A stretch of 64,000 nt of DNA from an uncultured Collinsella sp. (GCA_900752545.1 CAADVS010000077.1:11168-75167); one strand, 5' to 3'; counted from the stretch's first letter, positions 17,354 to 26,541 are shown. Translations and numbers: made by a program. Notes: generated from the sequence alone by a model not told the origin.

Positions 17354-17935
17354 CTAGCGCCTCGCATGGGCGCCGATCGGCCGAGTCGCATGGCGCACCA
17401 ACGCCGCTGCCAGCAATACCAACAGCATGGCGGTGACATAGCCCGCAGCATCGAATCCTAAATCGATAACGTCGAAATGCCTGCCGGGAACAAAGATCTT
17501 ATGTACCTGATCGCCAACGGAGCAGGCGGCGCAAAAGAGCAATACGGGCACGCAACGAGAGCATACGCTCCACGGGCGCCTGGAAAGGCAAACCACGACC
17601 ACGGAGGCGAACAATCCGACGAAGAAAAACTCTACGGTATGGGCAACGCGACGGACGTTCGTGCCCACCCACATGCGAATGGAAGCAAGTCGGCCAGACC
17701 GGACATTCGAGGCAGCCGAATCGGTGCCCCCGGTCATTCCGTTCTCCGCCTGAGCTTCACCCGTGGCATCGACAGCCTGAACGCCCGTAGCCTGGCCCTC
17801 CACCACACGCGCGGTGGACTCGCTCAGCAACGACGTCTCCACCGCATTTTGCTCCGTCAGCACCCAGATGCCCGCCAGCGTTGCAGCGAACAGAACGATC
17901 GCGGTCCATCCGATTATTTGTTTTACGCGCGCCAA
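17354..17935 (-). CDS. VanZ-like membrane protein
   Basis: This 193-residue protein has an N-terminal membrane segment (about 5-25), a polar loop of about 70 residues and three more hydrophobic segments. The VanZ pattern is in the C-terminal half: RRVAHTVEFFFVGLF, then GDQVHKIFVPGRHFDVIDLG and GFDAAGYVTAMLL. VanZ relatives give low-level teicoplanin or lipopeptide resistance in some Gram-positives, but most are of unknown role. The start is TTG at 17935, with AGGAGG 7 nt upstream. The long polar loop is unusual. Confidence 0.8.
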   Translation of the reverse strand: MARVKQIIGWTAIVLFAATLAGIWVLTEQNAVETSLLSESTARVVEGQATGVQAVDATGEAQAENGMTGGTDSAASNVRSGRLASIRMWVGTNVRRVAHTVEFFFVGLFASVVVVCLSRRPWSVCSRCVPVLLFCAACSVGDQVHKIFVPGRHFDVIDLGFDAAGYVTAMLLVLLAAALVRHATRPIGAHARR

Positions 17936-18039
17936 GGGCCAACCTCCTTTTTTGAATATCAGCGAGTGTAGCCCCAAATGGCATCGTCACCGTATCAAAA
18001 TTTGAATCGCAACAGGAAGCGACAAAGCGACGCAAACCC

Positions 18040-18645
18040 CTACCCCGCCTCGCGCATCCAGCGATCGAACGTCCCCACGCACACGCCCAGGCACTTTGCC
18101 GCCTGGCTGCGGGTAATATCGCCCGCCTCATAGCTATCGCGCACCAGCTCAAACTGAGGAGGGCACGGCTTGCGAGGTCGACCGAAACGGACCCCTCGCG
18201 CCCGCGCCGCTGCAATTCCCTCCGCTTGGCGCCGATGGATATTCTCGCGCTCTACCTGCGCCACGTAGCTCAGCAGTTGCAGCACAATATCGGCAATCAG
18301 GACGTTGGTCACATCCGGCGCGCCGCTGGCCCTAGCGCGCGTGTCAAGCAATGGCATGTCCAACACCACAATGGCAACCCCGAGCTCCTTGGTAATGCGT
18401 CGCCATTCCTCAAGAATCTCGGAGTAATTACGGCCAAGTCGGTCGATAGAAAGCACCACCAGTACGTCCCCGTCTCCCAGGACGTGCAGCAGCTCGCGAT
18501 AACGCGGTCGATCGAAGTCCTTGCCGCTCGCATGGTCGGCATAAATATTCGCCGAGCCCACGCCATAGGCGCCCAGCGCATCCAGCTGCCGATTAAGGTT
18601 CTGATCGCGCGAACTCACCCGCGCATAACCGTACACCGTCGCCAT
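18040..18645 (-). CDS. serine recombinase (resolvase/invertase family)
   Basis: This 201-residue protein has the catalytic domain at 1-135: VYGYARVSSRDQNLNRQ with nucleophile Ser11, then DRPRYRELL and VLSIDRLGRNYSEI. A linker helix and a C-terminal helix-turn-helix (SQAAKCLGVCVGTFDRWMRE) follow. The size and order are those of Tn3/Hin-type resolvases and invertases. No transposase or invertible segment is nearby, so it may be a remnant of a mobile element. A 39-bp palindrome sits 20 bp upstream. Confidence 0.92.
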   Translation of the reverse strand: MATVYGYARVSSRDQNLNRQLDALGAYGVGSANIYADHASGKDFDRPRYRELLHVLGDGDVLVVLSIDRLGRNYSEILEEWRRITKELGVAIVVLDMPLLDTRARASGAPDVTNVLIADIVLQLLSYVAQVERENIHRRQAEGIAAARARGVRFGRPRKPCPPQFELVRDSYEAGDITRSQAAKCLGVCVGTFDRWMREAG

Positions 18646-18664
18646 CTCATCCCCGCTTTCTTGT

Positions 18665-18703
18665 AAACCTGCCAAAAAGGGACAGGTTTATTTTGGTAGG
18701 TTT
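18665..18703. repeat. AACCTGCCAAAA palindrome, copy upstream of the recombinase
   Basis: The arms AAACCTGCCAAAA and TTTTGGTAGGTTT (12 of 13 paired) enclose AGGGACAGGTTTA. A near-identical element is at 30792-30828. It lies over the promoter region of the serine recombinase. Confidence 0.75.
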
Positions 18704-18822
18704 TACCTCTCAAATAGCAGGTAAGCGGGCGGCCGAGCAGACGGCAAGGTAGCCACGATTCAAATGCGAAGGGCGGTCCCGAAAGGCCGCCCTCCGCTCT
18801 CTCGCCACGAGTCGGGATTTAG

Positions 18823-20958
18823 CTAATGGATAAGCTTAAAGTCCAAGTGCCCACGCGTGGTATTGACGCGCGAGACCTCGATAATCACGCGCTGCCCCAG
18901 CTCGTAACGGGTGCCCGTGTCGGCACCTGTGAGCGTTAGCGCGTCCTCGTCGAACTCGAACCACTCGTTGCCCAGGCTCTTAATTGAAACCAGGCCCTCG
19001 ACCTGTGTTAGGTCCAAGCGCACAAAGAGGCCCATGCTGCTAACCCACGAGACGGTTCCGGCATAGCGCTCACCCAGACGGTCCTCATAGTACTGGGCAA
19101 TCTTGATCTTTTGCGTCGCATGGCTGGCGGCATCTGCCGCGCGCTCGGCATCGCTACATGCGCGGCAGATCTGCGGCAGAATGCGCGGCAGCGACTCGCG
19201 CCCCTTACCGATCAGCCGCGGCGTACGGACCAAGGCGTCCTTGCCGCCGAGCTGCTCATAGGCCAACTGCAGTTTGAGCACGCGGTGCACCACCAGATCG
19301 GGGTAGCGACGGATGGGACTCGTAAAGTGACAGTAGCACGGCGCGGCGAGCGCAAAGTGGCCCTCGTTGCGCGGCTTGTACAGCGCGCGCTGCATGCTGC
19401 GCAGAAGCAGCGTGTTGACGAGCGGTGCGTTGGCCGTACCGGCGGCAGCATCAACTGCAGCCTGCAGCTCATCGGGGCTCCCCAGGGCAATACCGGCAGC
19501 ACGGCGATCGTCGATGATGCCTAGCTGCGCCAGCGCAACGGCAGCACCGTGCAGGCTATCGGGGCTCGGATCCTCATGCACACGATAGCAGGCCTCGATA
19601 TCACGGTCTGCCAGCCACTCTGCAACGCACTCGTTGGCGAGCAGCATGGCTTCCTCGATAAGCGACGTGGCACACGAACGCTCACGCGCCACAATCTGCA
19701 CGGGCACTCCGTCCTCATCCAATAGAGCGCGAATCTCGGCTGTGTCAAAATCGACTGAGCCGCGGGCGCGACGAATACGACGGCGAAGTTCGGCGAGTTC
19801 GTTAGCGGCGACAAGGAAATCGCCGAGGTCGATGTTGTAGCCGCGGGCGGCCTCCTCGCACGCAAGACCGCGCTCAAGCGCTTCCTCGCGCGAGGTCTCG
19901 GCAGCCGCAACATCCTCGGCTGCACCCTCCAGCACCGAATACTCAACCGCGCCGGCACGCACCAGCAGCGCCTCGGCGCCGTCATAGTCCATACGCACAC
20001 GCGAGCGAATCACGCTGGGATACGGATCGTAATGCCGCACGCGACCCTGCGCATCGAGCTCGATATCGACGGTAAACGCAAGACGGTCCTCGTCAGGGCG
20101 AAGCGAGCACAGGTCACAGGACAGGCGTTCGGGCAGCATGGGAAGCACGCGATCGGCCAGATACACCGATGTCGTACGATGGCGAGCCTCAAGATCGATA
20201 TGCCCGTCCCAAGCCACATAGTGTGAAACGTCGGCGATATGCACACCCAGCTTGTAGCCACCCTCGGGCGTGCGCTCCAACGAAATGGCATCGTCAAAGT
20301 CGCGCGCGTCGACCGGGTCGATCGTGATGACAAAGCGGTCGCGCAGATCGCGGCGGAGCGGGTCCTTAAGCGCCGCGGACACATCGAGCGAAAGCCCCTC
20401 GGCCTCGTCCAGCGCGGCCTCGGGATAGCTATCGGTATAGCCGTAGCGCGCCATCACATATTGAACGCCCAAATCGGGCGCGTCATCTCCGCCAATGCGG
20501 CGTTCGATCGTCACAGCGCCCGATTCCAGGCGCGTCGGGTAGGTCAAAATGCGCGCGACAACAGCATCACCCGGGTGAACGCCCAGACGATCCGCCGAGG
20601 TATCCTCAGGCAGAATGAAGAAGTCAGCCTTCAGACGCGAATCGAGCGGCTCGATCACACCGAGCGGACCGGCGGTCTGGTACGTACCCACCACGCTTAT
20701 GGCTGCGCGCTCAACCACGCCTTCGATCACGGCGCGCCGCTCACCGTGCGGGCTGTTCTTAATGCTCACGGCAACGGTATCGCCATCCATAATCTCGCGC
20801 TTGCCACGGCCCATGACCTTGTAGTCGCCATTCTCGGTTATGACATAGGCACTGTGCTCATGGAGCTGCACGCGCCCGGTCAGGCTCGGACGGCGTTCGC
20901 TGCGCACCGGCCCGCGCTTATTGCGAGCTCCACGCTTATGCTTGTTATTGCGCCCCAT
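18823..20958 (-). CDS. rnr: ribonuclease R
   Basis: This 711-residue 3'-5' exoribonuclease degrades structured RNA and works with SmpB-tmRNA in quality control. A basic N-terminus (MGRNNKHKRGARNKRGP) precedes cold-shock domains (to about 210). The RNB catalytic domain has the acidic metal-binding motif ITIDPVDARDFDDAIS near 225. A C-terminal S1 domain (about 630-711, from GERYAGTVSWVSSMGLFVRL) closes the protein. It follows ftsX after a terminator. The usual neighbour smpB is 8.5 kb away. Confidence 0.96.
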   Translation of the reverse strand: MGRNNKHKRGARNKRGPVRSERRPSLTGRVQLHEHSAYVITENGDYKVMGRGKREIMDGDTVAVSIKNSPHGERRAVIEGVVERAAISVVGTYQTAGPLGVIEPLDSRLKADFFILPEDTSADRLGVHPGDAVVARILTYPTRLESGAVTIERRIGGDDAPDLGVQYVMARYGYTDSYPEAALDEAEGLSLDVSAALKDPLRRDLRDRFVITIDPVDARDFDDAISLERTPEGGYKLGVHIADVSHYVAWDGHIDLEARHRTTSVYLADRVLPMLPERLSCDLCSLRPDEDRLAFTVDIELDAQGRVRHYDPYPSVIRSRVRMDYDGAEALLVRAGAVEYSVLEGAAEDVAAAETSREEALERGLACEEAARGYNIDLGDFLVAANELAELRRRIRRARGSVDFDTAEIRALLDEDGVPVQIVARERSCATSLIEEAMLLANECVAEWLADRDIEACYRVHEDPSPDSLHGAAVALAQLGIIDDRRAAGIALGSPDELQAAVDAAAGTANAPLVNTLLLRSMQRALYKPRNEGHFALAAPCYCHFTSPIRRYPDLVVHRVLKLQLAYEQLGGKDALVRTPRLIGKGRESLPRILPQICRACSDAERAADAASHATQKIKIAQYYEDRLGERYAGTVSWVSSMGLFVRLDLTQVEGLVSIKSLGNEWFEFDEDALTLTGADTGTRYELGQRVIIEVSRVNTTRGHLDFKLIH

Positions 20959-21034
20959 GGCGCCTCCTAACTATCGATTGCCGACTCCAAAGAGTCTACC
21001 CAAATGATTCGCCATCCTGCCGTCCCCTAGGGAT

Positions 21035-21069
21035 CAAAAAACGGGCCGCCCCATAAGAGACGACCCGTT
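21035..21069 (-). terminator. terminator downstream of ftsX
   Basis: A minus-strand hairpin (AACGGGTCG...GGCCCGTT) ends in TTTTTTGATCC. It lies 25 bp beyond the ftsX stop. Confidence 0.8.
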
Positions 21070-21093
21070 GGAAGGGATGAATTCCAGGCATGC

Positions 21094-22014
21094 CTACACG
21101 CGCAGGTAGCGGCGCATGGCGATGGCAGAACCAAAGAGACCGATAATCACGCCGACCAGAATCAGCGCAGCATAGGTCACCAGGTAGTACTGCATCGGCA
21201 GGGCAAACGACATCCAGCCGATGCTCTCCTGCAGACGCGGAATCATCAGATTGCGCAGCAGCTCCAGAACGCCGATGGAAAGCAGCGAGCCCAAAATGGC
21301 CTGCAGCACGCCCTCGGTGATAAACGGGCCACGAATGAAGCCGTTGCTGGCGCCGACCAGACGCATAATCGCAATCTCACGACGACGCGCCGTGATGGAC
21401 AGGCGAATCGTGTTGTTGATGAAGATGAATGCGATAAAGGTCAGAAGGCCAACGAGCACCACGGCGGCGATGCGGATGTAGTTGGTCACCTGGAACAGGC
21501 GGCTCACTTCCTCCTGGCCGTACAGCACGCTCGCGTTGACGTCGCCGTCATCCGCGATCTTCTGGAAATCGGCATCCTTCTTGAGCTTCTTGGCCGTGCT
21601 CTCGACCTGAGACGGATCGTCCATCTCAATCGCAAACGAGGCGGGCAGCGGGTTCTGGCCGTCGAGCGCGCTCATGGTGGCGTCGGCGTTGCCCGACATC
21701 TTGCTCGTGTACTCGGCCAGCGCGTCGTCCTTATCCTTATAGGTCACGGACTTGACGTTGCTCCACGTCTTGAGCTCGGCCTCAAAGGCCTGGACGTCTG
21801 CCTGATCGGCGTCATCGCTAATAAAGGCATTAATGACAACCTGATCCTCGACGGTACCGATCACGGAGTTCAGCATCGCGGAACCCATAATGAACAGGCC
21901 GATGATAAACAGCGAAAGGAAGATCGTGATGACGGCGCCGAGCGAGGTAGTCCAGTTACGGAAGAAGTGGCTGATTGCCTCTTTGAAGGAGTAGCCCACG
22001 TTAGTTGGTGCCAT
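21094..22014 (-). CDS. ftsX: cell division protein FtsX
   Basis: This 306-residue membrane protein pairs with FtsE to activate peptidoglycan hydrolases at the septum. A cytoplasmic N-terminus and first membrane helix (about 22-48) precede an extracellular domain (about 55-170) and three more helices (about 180-205, 225-255 and 275-300). The family motif ITARRREIAIMRLVGASN is present after helix 2. Its first 14 bases overlap the end of ftsE, so the two genes are translationally coupled. Confidence 0.96.
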   Translation of the reverse strand: MAPTNVGYSFKEAISHFFRNWTTSLGAVITIFLSLFIIGLFIMGSAMLNSVIGTVEDQVVINAFISDDADQADVQAFEAELKTWSNVKSVTYKDKDDALAEYTSKMSGNADATMSALDGQNPLPASFAIEMDDPSQVESTAKKLKKDADFQKIADDGDVNASVLYGQEEVSRLFQVTNYIRIAAVVLVGLLTFIAFIFINNTIRLSITARRREIAIMRLVGASNGFIRGPFITEGVLQAILGSLLSIGVLELLRNLMIPRLQESIGWMSFALPMQYYLVTYAALILVGVIIGLFGSAIAMRRYLRV

Positions 22015-23221
22015 AGTTGCCGTAACCTCCCCTCTCCTGGTCGCGAATAACGTGGCCGCCCTCGAGGGCGATCACGCGACGGTGCATGCTATCGACCATC
22101 TCGCGGTCGTGCGTGGCGACGATCACGGTGGTGCCGGTGCGGTTAATACGCTCGAGCAGCTTCATGATGCCCAGCGAGATCGCCGGGTCGAGGTTGCCCG
22201 TCGGCTCGTCGCAGATCAGCAGCGGCGGACGGTTGACCATAGCGCGGGCGACGGCAACGCGCTGCTGCTCGCCACCGGAAAGCTGGTCGGGCAGCGAGTC
22301 CATCTGATCGGCCAGGCCGACCAGACGCAGCACCTCGGGCACCTGGCTGCGAATGACGCCCTTGGGCTTGCCGATGCACTGCAGGGCAAACGCCACGTTT
22401 TCGTAGGCGGTCTTTTGCGGCAGAAGCTTAAAGTCCTGGAACACGGCGCCAATCTGGCGGCGCAGGAACGGAACCTTGCGGTTCTTGATCTTCATGAGGT
22501 CCTGACCGGCAACCAGGATGCGGCCGCTCGTCGGCTTGACGTCACGGTTGAGCGTCGACAGCAGCGTGGTCTTACCCGAGCCGGAGTGACCGACCAGGAA
22601 GACGAACTCGCCCGGATAGATCTCGATGTTGATGTCGTCGAGTGCAGGCTTGTTGGGCTGTGCCGGATAGATCTTGGTGACATGCTCCATAAGGATGACG
22701 GGCTCGACACCGGCCTGCTTGGCCATCTTCTTGCGGCTGGCCTGCGGATCGATGGGCGCAAACACCGACGTAAAATCGGGGTTGTTGAGCGCGTTATCGA
22801 GGCTTGCGACCTCGGCTGCCTGATCGCTCTCGACCACCGGGGCAGCAGGCTGCGTGGGATCGGGAATTGCGGCAAAGAGACCGGACTGCGCAGGCTGAGG
22901 AGCCGGCGTCGCAGGGGCCAAGGGGTCGGGAATGCCGGCCATGGTAGGCTGCGGCGTGGCGGCACCAGCCTGAGGCTGCTCCACGCGAGCGGTCACGACC
23001 TGAACGGGCTCAAAACCCGCCGTGCCGGAAAGCGCGACATCGCTGGTTGGATTGTAGGCAAAGGGATCGGATGCCGGCTGTGCCTGATCTGCCGGCTGAG
23101 CGGGGGCCTGAGCAACAGGCTGGCCCTCTGAATCCGGAGTGGCGAAACGACTGCCCTGGACGCCTGCCTGCGTCTTGGGGGCATCATCGCCCGCACCGGA
23201 GGTACGGAAGTGGTTACCCAC
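22001..23221 (-). CDS. ftsE: cell division ATP-binding protein FtsE with long N-terminal extension
   Basis: Residues about 174-406 are a normal FtsE: Walker A GHSGSGKTT at 211-219, the Q-loop region IGAVFQDFKLLPQKT, signature LSGGEQQRVAVARA, Walker B LLICDEPTGNLDP and ATHDREMVD. The first 173 residues are low-complexity, rich in Pro, Ala and Gln (for example QPVAQAPAQPADQAQPA), with no membrane segment. The GTG start at 23221 has AAGGAG 5 nt upstream. No good ribosome site precedes the internal Met at 166 or 178, so the extension appears translated. FtsE is usually about 230 residues. Confidence 0.92.
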   Translation of the reverse strand: MGNHFRTSGAGDDAPKTQAGVQGSRFATPDSEGQPVAQAPAQPADQAQPASDPFAYNPTSDVALSGTAGFEPVQVVTARVEQPQAGAATPQPTMAGIPDPLAPATPAPQPAQSGLFAAIPDPTQPAAPVVESDQAAEVASLDNALNNPDFTSVFAPIDPQASRKKMAKQAGVEPVILMEHVTKIYPAQPNKPALDDINIEIYPGEFVFLVGHSGSGKTTLLSTLNRDVKPTSGRILVAGQDLMKIKNRKVPFLRRQIGAVFQDFKLLPQKTAYENVAFALQCIGKPKGVIRSQVPEVLRLVGLADQMDSLPDQLSGGEQQRVAVARAMVNRPPLLICDEPTGNLDPAISLGIMKLLERINRTGTTVIVATHDREMVDSMHRRVIALEGGHVIRDQERGGYGNYGTN

Positions 23222-23324
23222 TGGTGCTCCTTATCGTCGTGCGTTTAAACTACATGAGCGCTTAGTATTTTAGCAGCATTAGCTTTGCTGCACATAAGAA
23301 GCATGGCCGTGTTTGGGTCCCTCC

Positions 23325-23447
23325 GGCCGGACACAGGGTTACTTTCCAAATCGTCCTCGGACATGTCGGAGCCCCCGCTGCGCACTACGTGCGGCGGGGG
23401 CTCCTCCGTCCTGCGGAAAGATTTGGAAAGTAACCCTGTGTCCGGCC
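23325..23447. repeat. 123-bp nested palindromic element
   Basis: Perfect 28-bp outer arms (23325-23352 and 23420-23447, containing ACACAGGGTTACTTTCC) enclose a second perfect 11-bp inverted pair GGAGCCCCCGC / GCGGGGGCTCC (23368-23378 and 23394-23404). The size and structure suggest a non-autonomous mobile palindrome. Confidence 0.85.
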
Positions 23448-23585
23448 TGCGATAACTAAGGGGTCGCTGCGTTTTACTTGGGTGCAGCAGCGCCGTGCTT
23501 GGGGGCTGAATTGCACTTTGCTGGTCTGGGCCTGTTTCCCGGAAAAAGCCCTTACTTGGTGCGGGCCTAATTTGTTTGTTGCCGA

Positions 23586-23623
23586 CAAAAAACAGGGGCG
23601 TCCTCTTTGAGGACGCCCCTGTT
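23586..23623 (-). terminator. terminator of the transketolase operon
   Basis: Perfect 15-bp arms (AACAGGGGCGTCCTC and its complement) with a 3-nt loop are followed by TTTTTT on the minus strand, 46 bp after the stop. Confidence 0.92.
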
Positions 23624-23669
23624 ATGGATTGCATACGGTTGCTGAAGCGATGCTTTGCCTCGTCTTGTC

Positions 23670-24611
23670 CTAGGCCAAGAACTCCTTGGTGGTCGCCACG
23701 ATGTTGGCGGCGTCCAGGCCATACTTGTGCAAGAGCTCGGCACCCGGACCAGACTCACCGAAGGTGTCGTTGACGCCGATCTTCTTGAGCGGCGTCGGGC
23801 ACTGCTCGCACAGGACGTCGGCAACGGCGCTGCCCAGGCCACCGATCACAGAGTGCTCCTCGACGGTCACGACGTGGCCGGTCTTGGTGGCGCTCTTGAC
23901 GATCAGGTCGGCATCGATGGGCTTGATGGTGTGCATGTTGATGACCTCGGCGTCGATGCCCTCGGCAGCGAGCTGCTCGGCGGCCTCGAGAGCCTCGCCG
24001 ACCATCAGGCCGCAGGCGATGATGGTCACATCGGCGCCCTCGCGCATGACAATGCCCTTACCCAACTCGAAGTTGTAGGTCTCGGGGTCGTTGATAACCG
24101 GCGAGGCTAAACGAGCGAAGCGCATGTACACCGGACCGTCGCACTCGTAGGCGGCGCGCGTCACGGCGCGGGCCTCCACGTCGTCGGCGGGAACAATCAC
24201 GGTCATGCCAGGGATGACGCGCATCAGGGCGATATCCTCGCAGCACTGGTGCGTGGCGCCATCCTCGCCCACCGAGATACCGGCGTGCGTGGCACCGATC
24301 TTAACGTTAAGGTGCGGGTAGCCGATGGAGTTACGGACCTGCTCAAAGGCGCGACCGGCAGCGAACATGGCAAAGGTGCTCGCGAAGGCAACACGACCGG
24401 TGGTCGCGATACCGGCGGCAACACCCATCAGGTTGCTCTCGGCGATACCCACGTCGAAGAAGCGGTCGGGGCATGCGGCCTTAAATTTGCCGGTCTGCGT
24501 GGCGGCGGCCAGGTCGGCGTCGAGGACCACAAAGTCATCGTGCTCGTTGGCGAGCTCGACGAGGGCCTCGCCGTAGCTTACACGCGTGGCGATTTTCTTG
24601 ACGTCTGCCAT
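23670..24611 (-). CDS. transketolase, C-terminal subunit
   Basis: This 313-residue protein corresponds to the pyrimidine-binding and C-terminal domains of transketolase (or DXS-like) enzymes: RFFDVGIAESNLMGVAAG holds the catalytic glutamate, followed by STFAMFAAGRAFEQVRN, THAGISVGEDGATHQ and the C-terminal domain with IIACGLMVGEALEAAEQL. It needs the N-terminal subunit encoded one base upstream. The pair interconverts pentose and glycolytic sugars. The ATG at 24611 was chosen because it follows the partner's stop at once. Confidence 0.93.
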   Translation of the reverse strand: MADVKKIATRVSYGEALVELANEHDDFVVLDADLAAATQTGKFKAACPDRFFDVGIAESNLMGVAAGIATTGRVAFASTFAMFAAGRAFEQVRNSIGYPHLNVKIGATHAGISVGEDGATHQCCEDIALMRVIPGMTVIVPADDVEARAVTRAAYECDGPVYMRFARLASPVINDPETYNFELGKGIVMREGADVTIIACGLMVGEALEAAEQLAAEGIDAEVINMHTIKPIDADLIVKSATKTGHVVTVEEHSVIGGLGSAVADVLCEQCPTPLKKIGVNDTFGESGPGAELLHKYGLDAANIVATTKEFLA

Positions 24612-24612
24612 C

Positions 24613-25443
24613 CTAGAGCTCCTCTCCGGCGGCCGTGAGCTCTGCCATGGCCTGCTCAAACTGTTCATCGTTGGGGGCCTTGCCGTGCCAACCAACCTGG
24701 TTCTCCATAAAGGAAACGCCCTTGCCCTTCATGGTCTCGGCGATGATGGCGGTCGGCTGACCCTTGGTGGCGCGAGCCTCGGCAAAGGCGGCGCGGATCT
24801 GGTCGAAGTCGTTGCCGTCGGCGAGCTCCACCACGTGGAACTTAAAGGCGCGGAACTTGTCGGCGAGCGGCATGGGGTCGTTGACCTCCTCGACGGGGCC
24901 GTCGATCTGCAGGCCGTTGTGGTCGACGATCACGCAGAGGTTATCGAGCTGCTGGTTGCCGGCAAACATGGCAGCCTCCCAGACCTGGCCCTCCTCGCTC
25001 TCGCCATCGCCCAGCAAGGCGTACGTGCGGTAAGTATCGCCCCAGTGCTTGGCGGCAAGCGCCATGCCCACGGCGGCGGAGATGCCCTGGCCCAGCGAGC
25101 CGGTGGACATATCGACGCCCGGGGTGTCGTTCATGTTGGGATGGCCCTGCAGGTGGCTGCCGATATGGCGCAGCGTCTCGAGATCCTCCTTGGGGAAGAA
25201 CCCACGCTCGGCGAGCACGGCGTACAGGCCCGGAGCGCAATGGCCCTTGGAGAGCACAAAACGGTCGCGATCGGCCTTGCGGGGATCGGCCGGGTCGACG
25301 TTCATTTCCTCAAAGTACAGATAGGTCATGATGTCGGCAGCGCCGAGCGAACCGCCCGGATGGCCGGACTTGGCAGCGTGCACGCCGGTGACGATGCCCT
25401 TCCTTACCTCGTTGGCAACCTTTTTGAGCTCTTCGTCGCTCAT
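24613..25443 (-). CDS. transketolase, N-terminal subunit
   Basis: This 276-residue subunit carries the thiamine diphosphate site: SKGHCAPGLY, GSLGQGISAAVGMALA and the TPP motif LLGDGESEEGQVWEAAM ending in DHNGLQIDG. Splitting transketolase into two genes is common in anaerobes and archaea. The early histidine contact is in HAAKSGHPGGSLG. The two genes are 1 nt apart and co-transcribed. The upstream 200 bp has no obvious structure. Confidence 0.94.
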   Translation of the reverse strand: MSDEELKKVANEVRKGIVTGVHAAKSGHPGGSLGAADIMTYLYFEEMNVDPADPRKADRDRFVLSKGHCAPGLYAVLAERGFFPKEDLETLRHIGSHLQGHPNMNDTPGVDMSTGSLGQGISAAVGMALAAKHWGDTYRTYALLGDGESEEGQVWEAAMFAGNQQLDNLCVIVDHNGLQIDGPVEEVNDPMPLADKFRAFKFHVVELADGNDFDQIRAAFAEARATKGQPTAIIAETMKGKGVSFMENQVGWHGKAPNDEQFEQAMAELTAAGEEL

Positions 25444-25650
25444 TGTGCCTTCCTTTCATCCTCATTAGACAAAATGCGCACGGCACCGAAGGTAATCCCA
25501 ACACAGCCGCAATGCACGTACGTCATTCATTATGCTGGAAACTGATGGCTTTACCAGAGTTTTTATCATTATTTGAACAATTTAGCAGGCAGAACCGCTG
25601 ATGAAACGGTTTATCAATGTGAACGTCTTTTGGATGGAACGCGGTCGACC

Positions 25651-26541
25651 CTACGCGCTAATGTCCTTGAATCCCTCGCCGAAGGCTTCCGTAACGTCAG
25701 CGACCGTCACAATGGCGTGAGGATCGCGCTCACGCACGATCGTCTTGAGGGTATTGAGCTCTCGACGGCTCACGATGACCATAACCACCGGCTTCTCGGC
25801 ACCCGAATACATGCCAGTCGCCTTAAACTTGGTACAACCACGACCCAGGCCATACATGATATCGGCAGCGATATCAGGGAACTTGTCCGAGATGATGAGT
25901 ACCATACGGCGCTTGTTGCCACCATCGACCACGGCATCGATCACGTAGCCGCTAATGACCATCGAAAGGCCTGCATACAGTGCGTTTTCGATTGAAAAGA
26001 CCGGAGCCGATAGCGCGCATACGGCAACATCGATCGCCATGACGGTCGAGCCCACCGGCAGCGAGGTGTTACGCGAGATGATTTGGCCAATCGTGTCCGA
26101 GCCGCCGGTGTTGGCGCCGGCGCGCAACACCATGCCGTAACCGATGCCCGTAATAATGCCGCCCCACATGGCAGGGAGCATCAGGTCCGCATCCGCCAGA
26201 GGTGCTACAAACGGGGCGAACAGATCGGTAAAGAAGCCCAGCAGCACAAAGCCCGTCGCGGTCTGCACCACGTAGAACATGCCGCCCTCGCGCATAACGA
26301 CCAGCAGCAGCAAGGCGTTCATCACGATGGTCTGGATACCGACGGGAAGCGACACGCCTCGCGCCGCGCCGACCGCCTGGATAATGGTGGCAAGGCCCGT
26401 AACGCCACCGGCAGCAAGGCCGTTGGGAATCAAAAACAAGTCGGTCGCGATGGCGGCCAAGGCACACCCCAACATGATCTGGGGCAGGTCGTGAAAGAAG
26501 TTCATCGAAAGAATGCGCTTGATGTCCAGACGATATGCCAT
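25651..26541 (-). CDS. yitT: YitT family membrane protein (DUF161 / DUF2179)
   Basis: This 296-residue protein has five or six membrane helices over residues 15-190, including the family signature FLIPNGLAAGGVTGLATI and GANTGGSDTIGQII. The C-terminal soluble DUF2179 domain is at about 210-290 (RMVLIISDKFPDIAADIMYG, VVMVIVSRRELNTLKTIV). Function of the family is unsettled. The ATG at 26541 has GGGAGG upstream. It is a single-gene unit. Confidence 0.92.
   Translation of the reverse strand: MAYRLDIKRILSMNFFHDLPQIMLGCALAAIATDLFLIPNGLAAGGVTGLATIIQAVGAARGVSLPVGIQTIVMNALLLLVVMREGGMFYVVQTATGFVLLGFFTDLFAPFVAPLADADLMLPAMWGGIITGIGYGMVLRAGANTGGSDTIGQIISRNTSLPVGSTVMAIDVAVCALSAPVFSIENALYAGLSMVISGYVIDAVVDGGNKRRMVLIISDKFPDIAADIMYGLGRGCTKFKATGMYSGAEKPVVMVIVSRRELNTLKTIVRERDPHAIVTVADVTEAFGEGFKDISA

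Larger units (their letters stand above)
23222..23669. other. ftsE promoter region with large palindrome
   Basis: This 448-bp gap contains the nested palindrome 23325-23447 and the transketolase terminator 23586-23623. The reading frames across it mirror each other through the palindrome and are not considered genes. Confidence 0.6.

Noticed and set aside
23245..23634. minus-strand frame of 129 codons upstream of ftsE
   Set aside because: It reads through both arms of the large palindrome and a terminator, and has no ribosome site.
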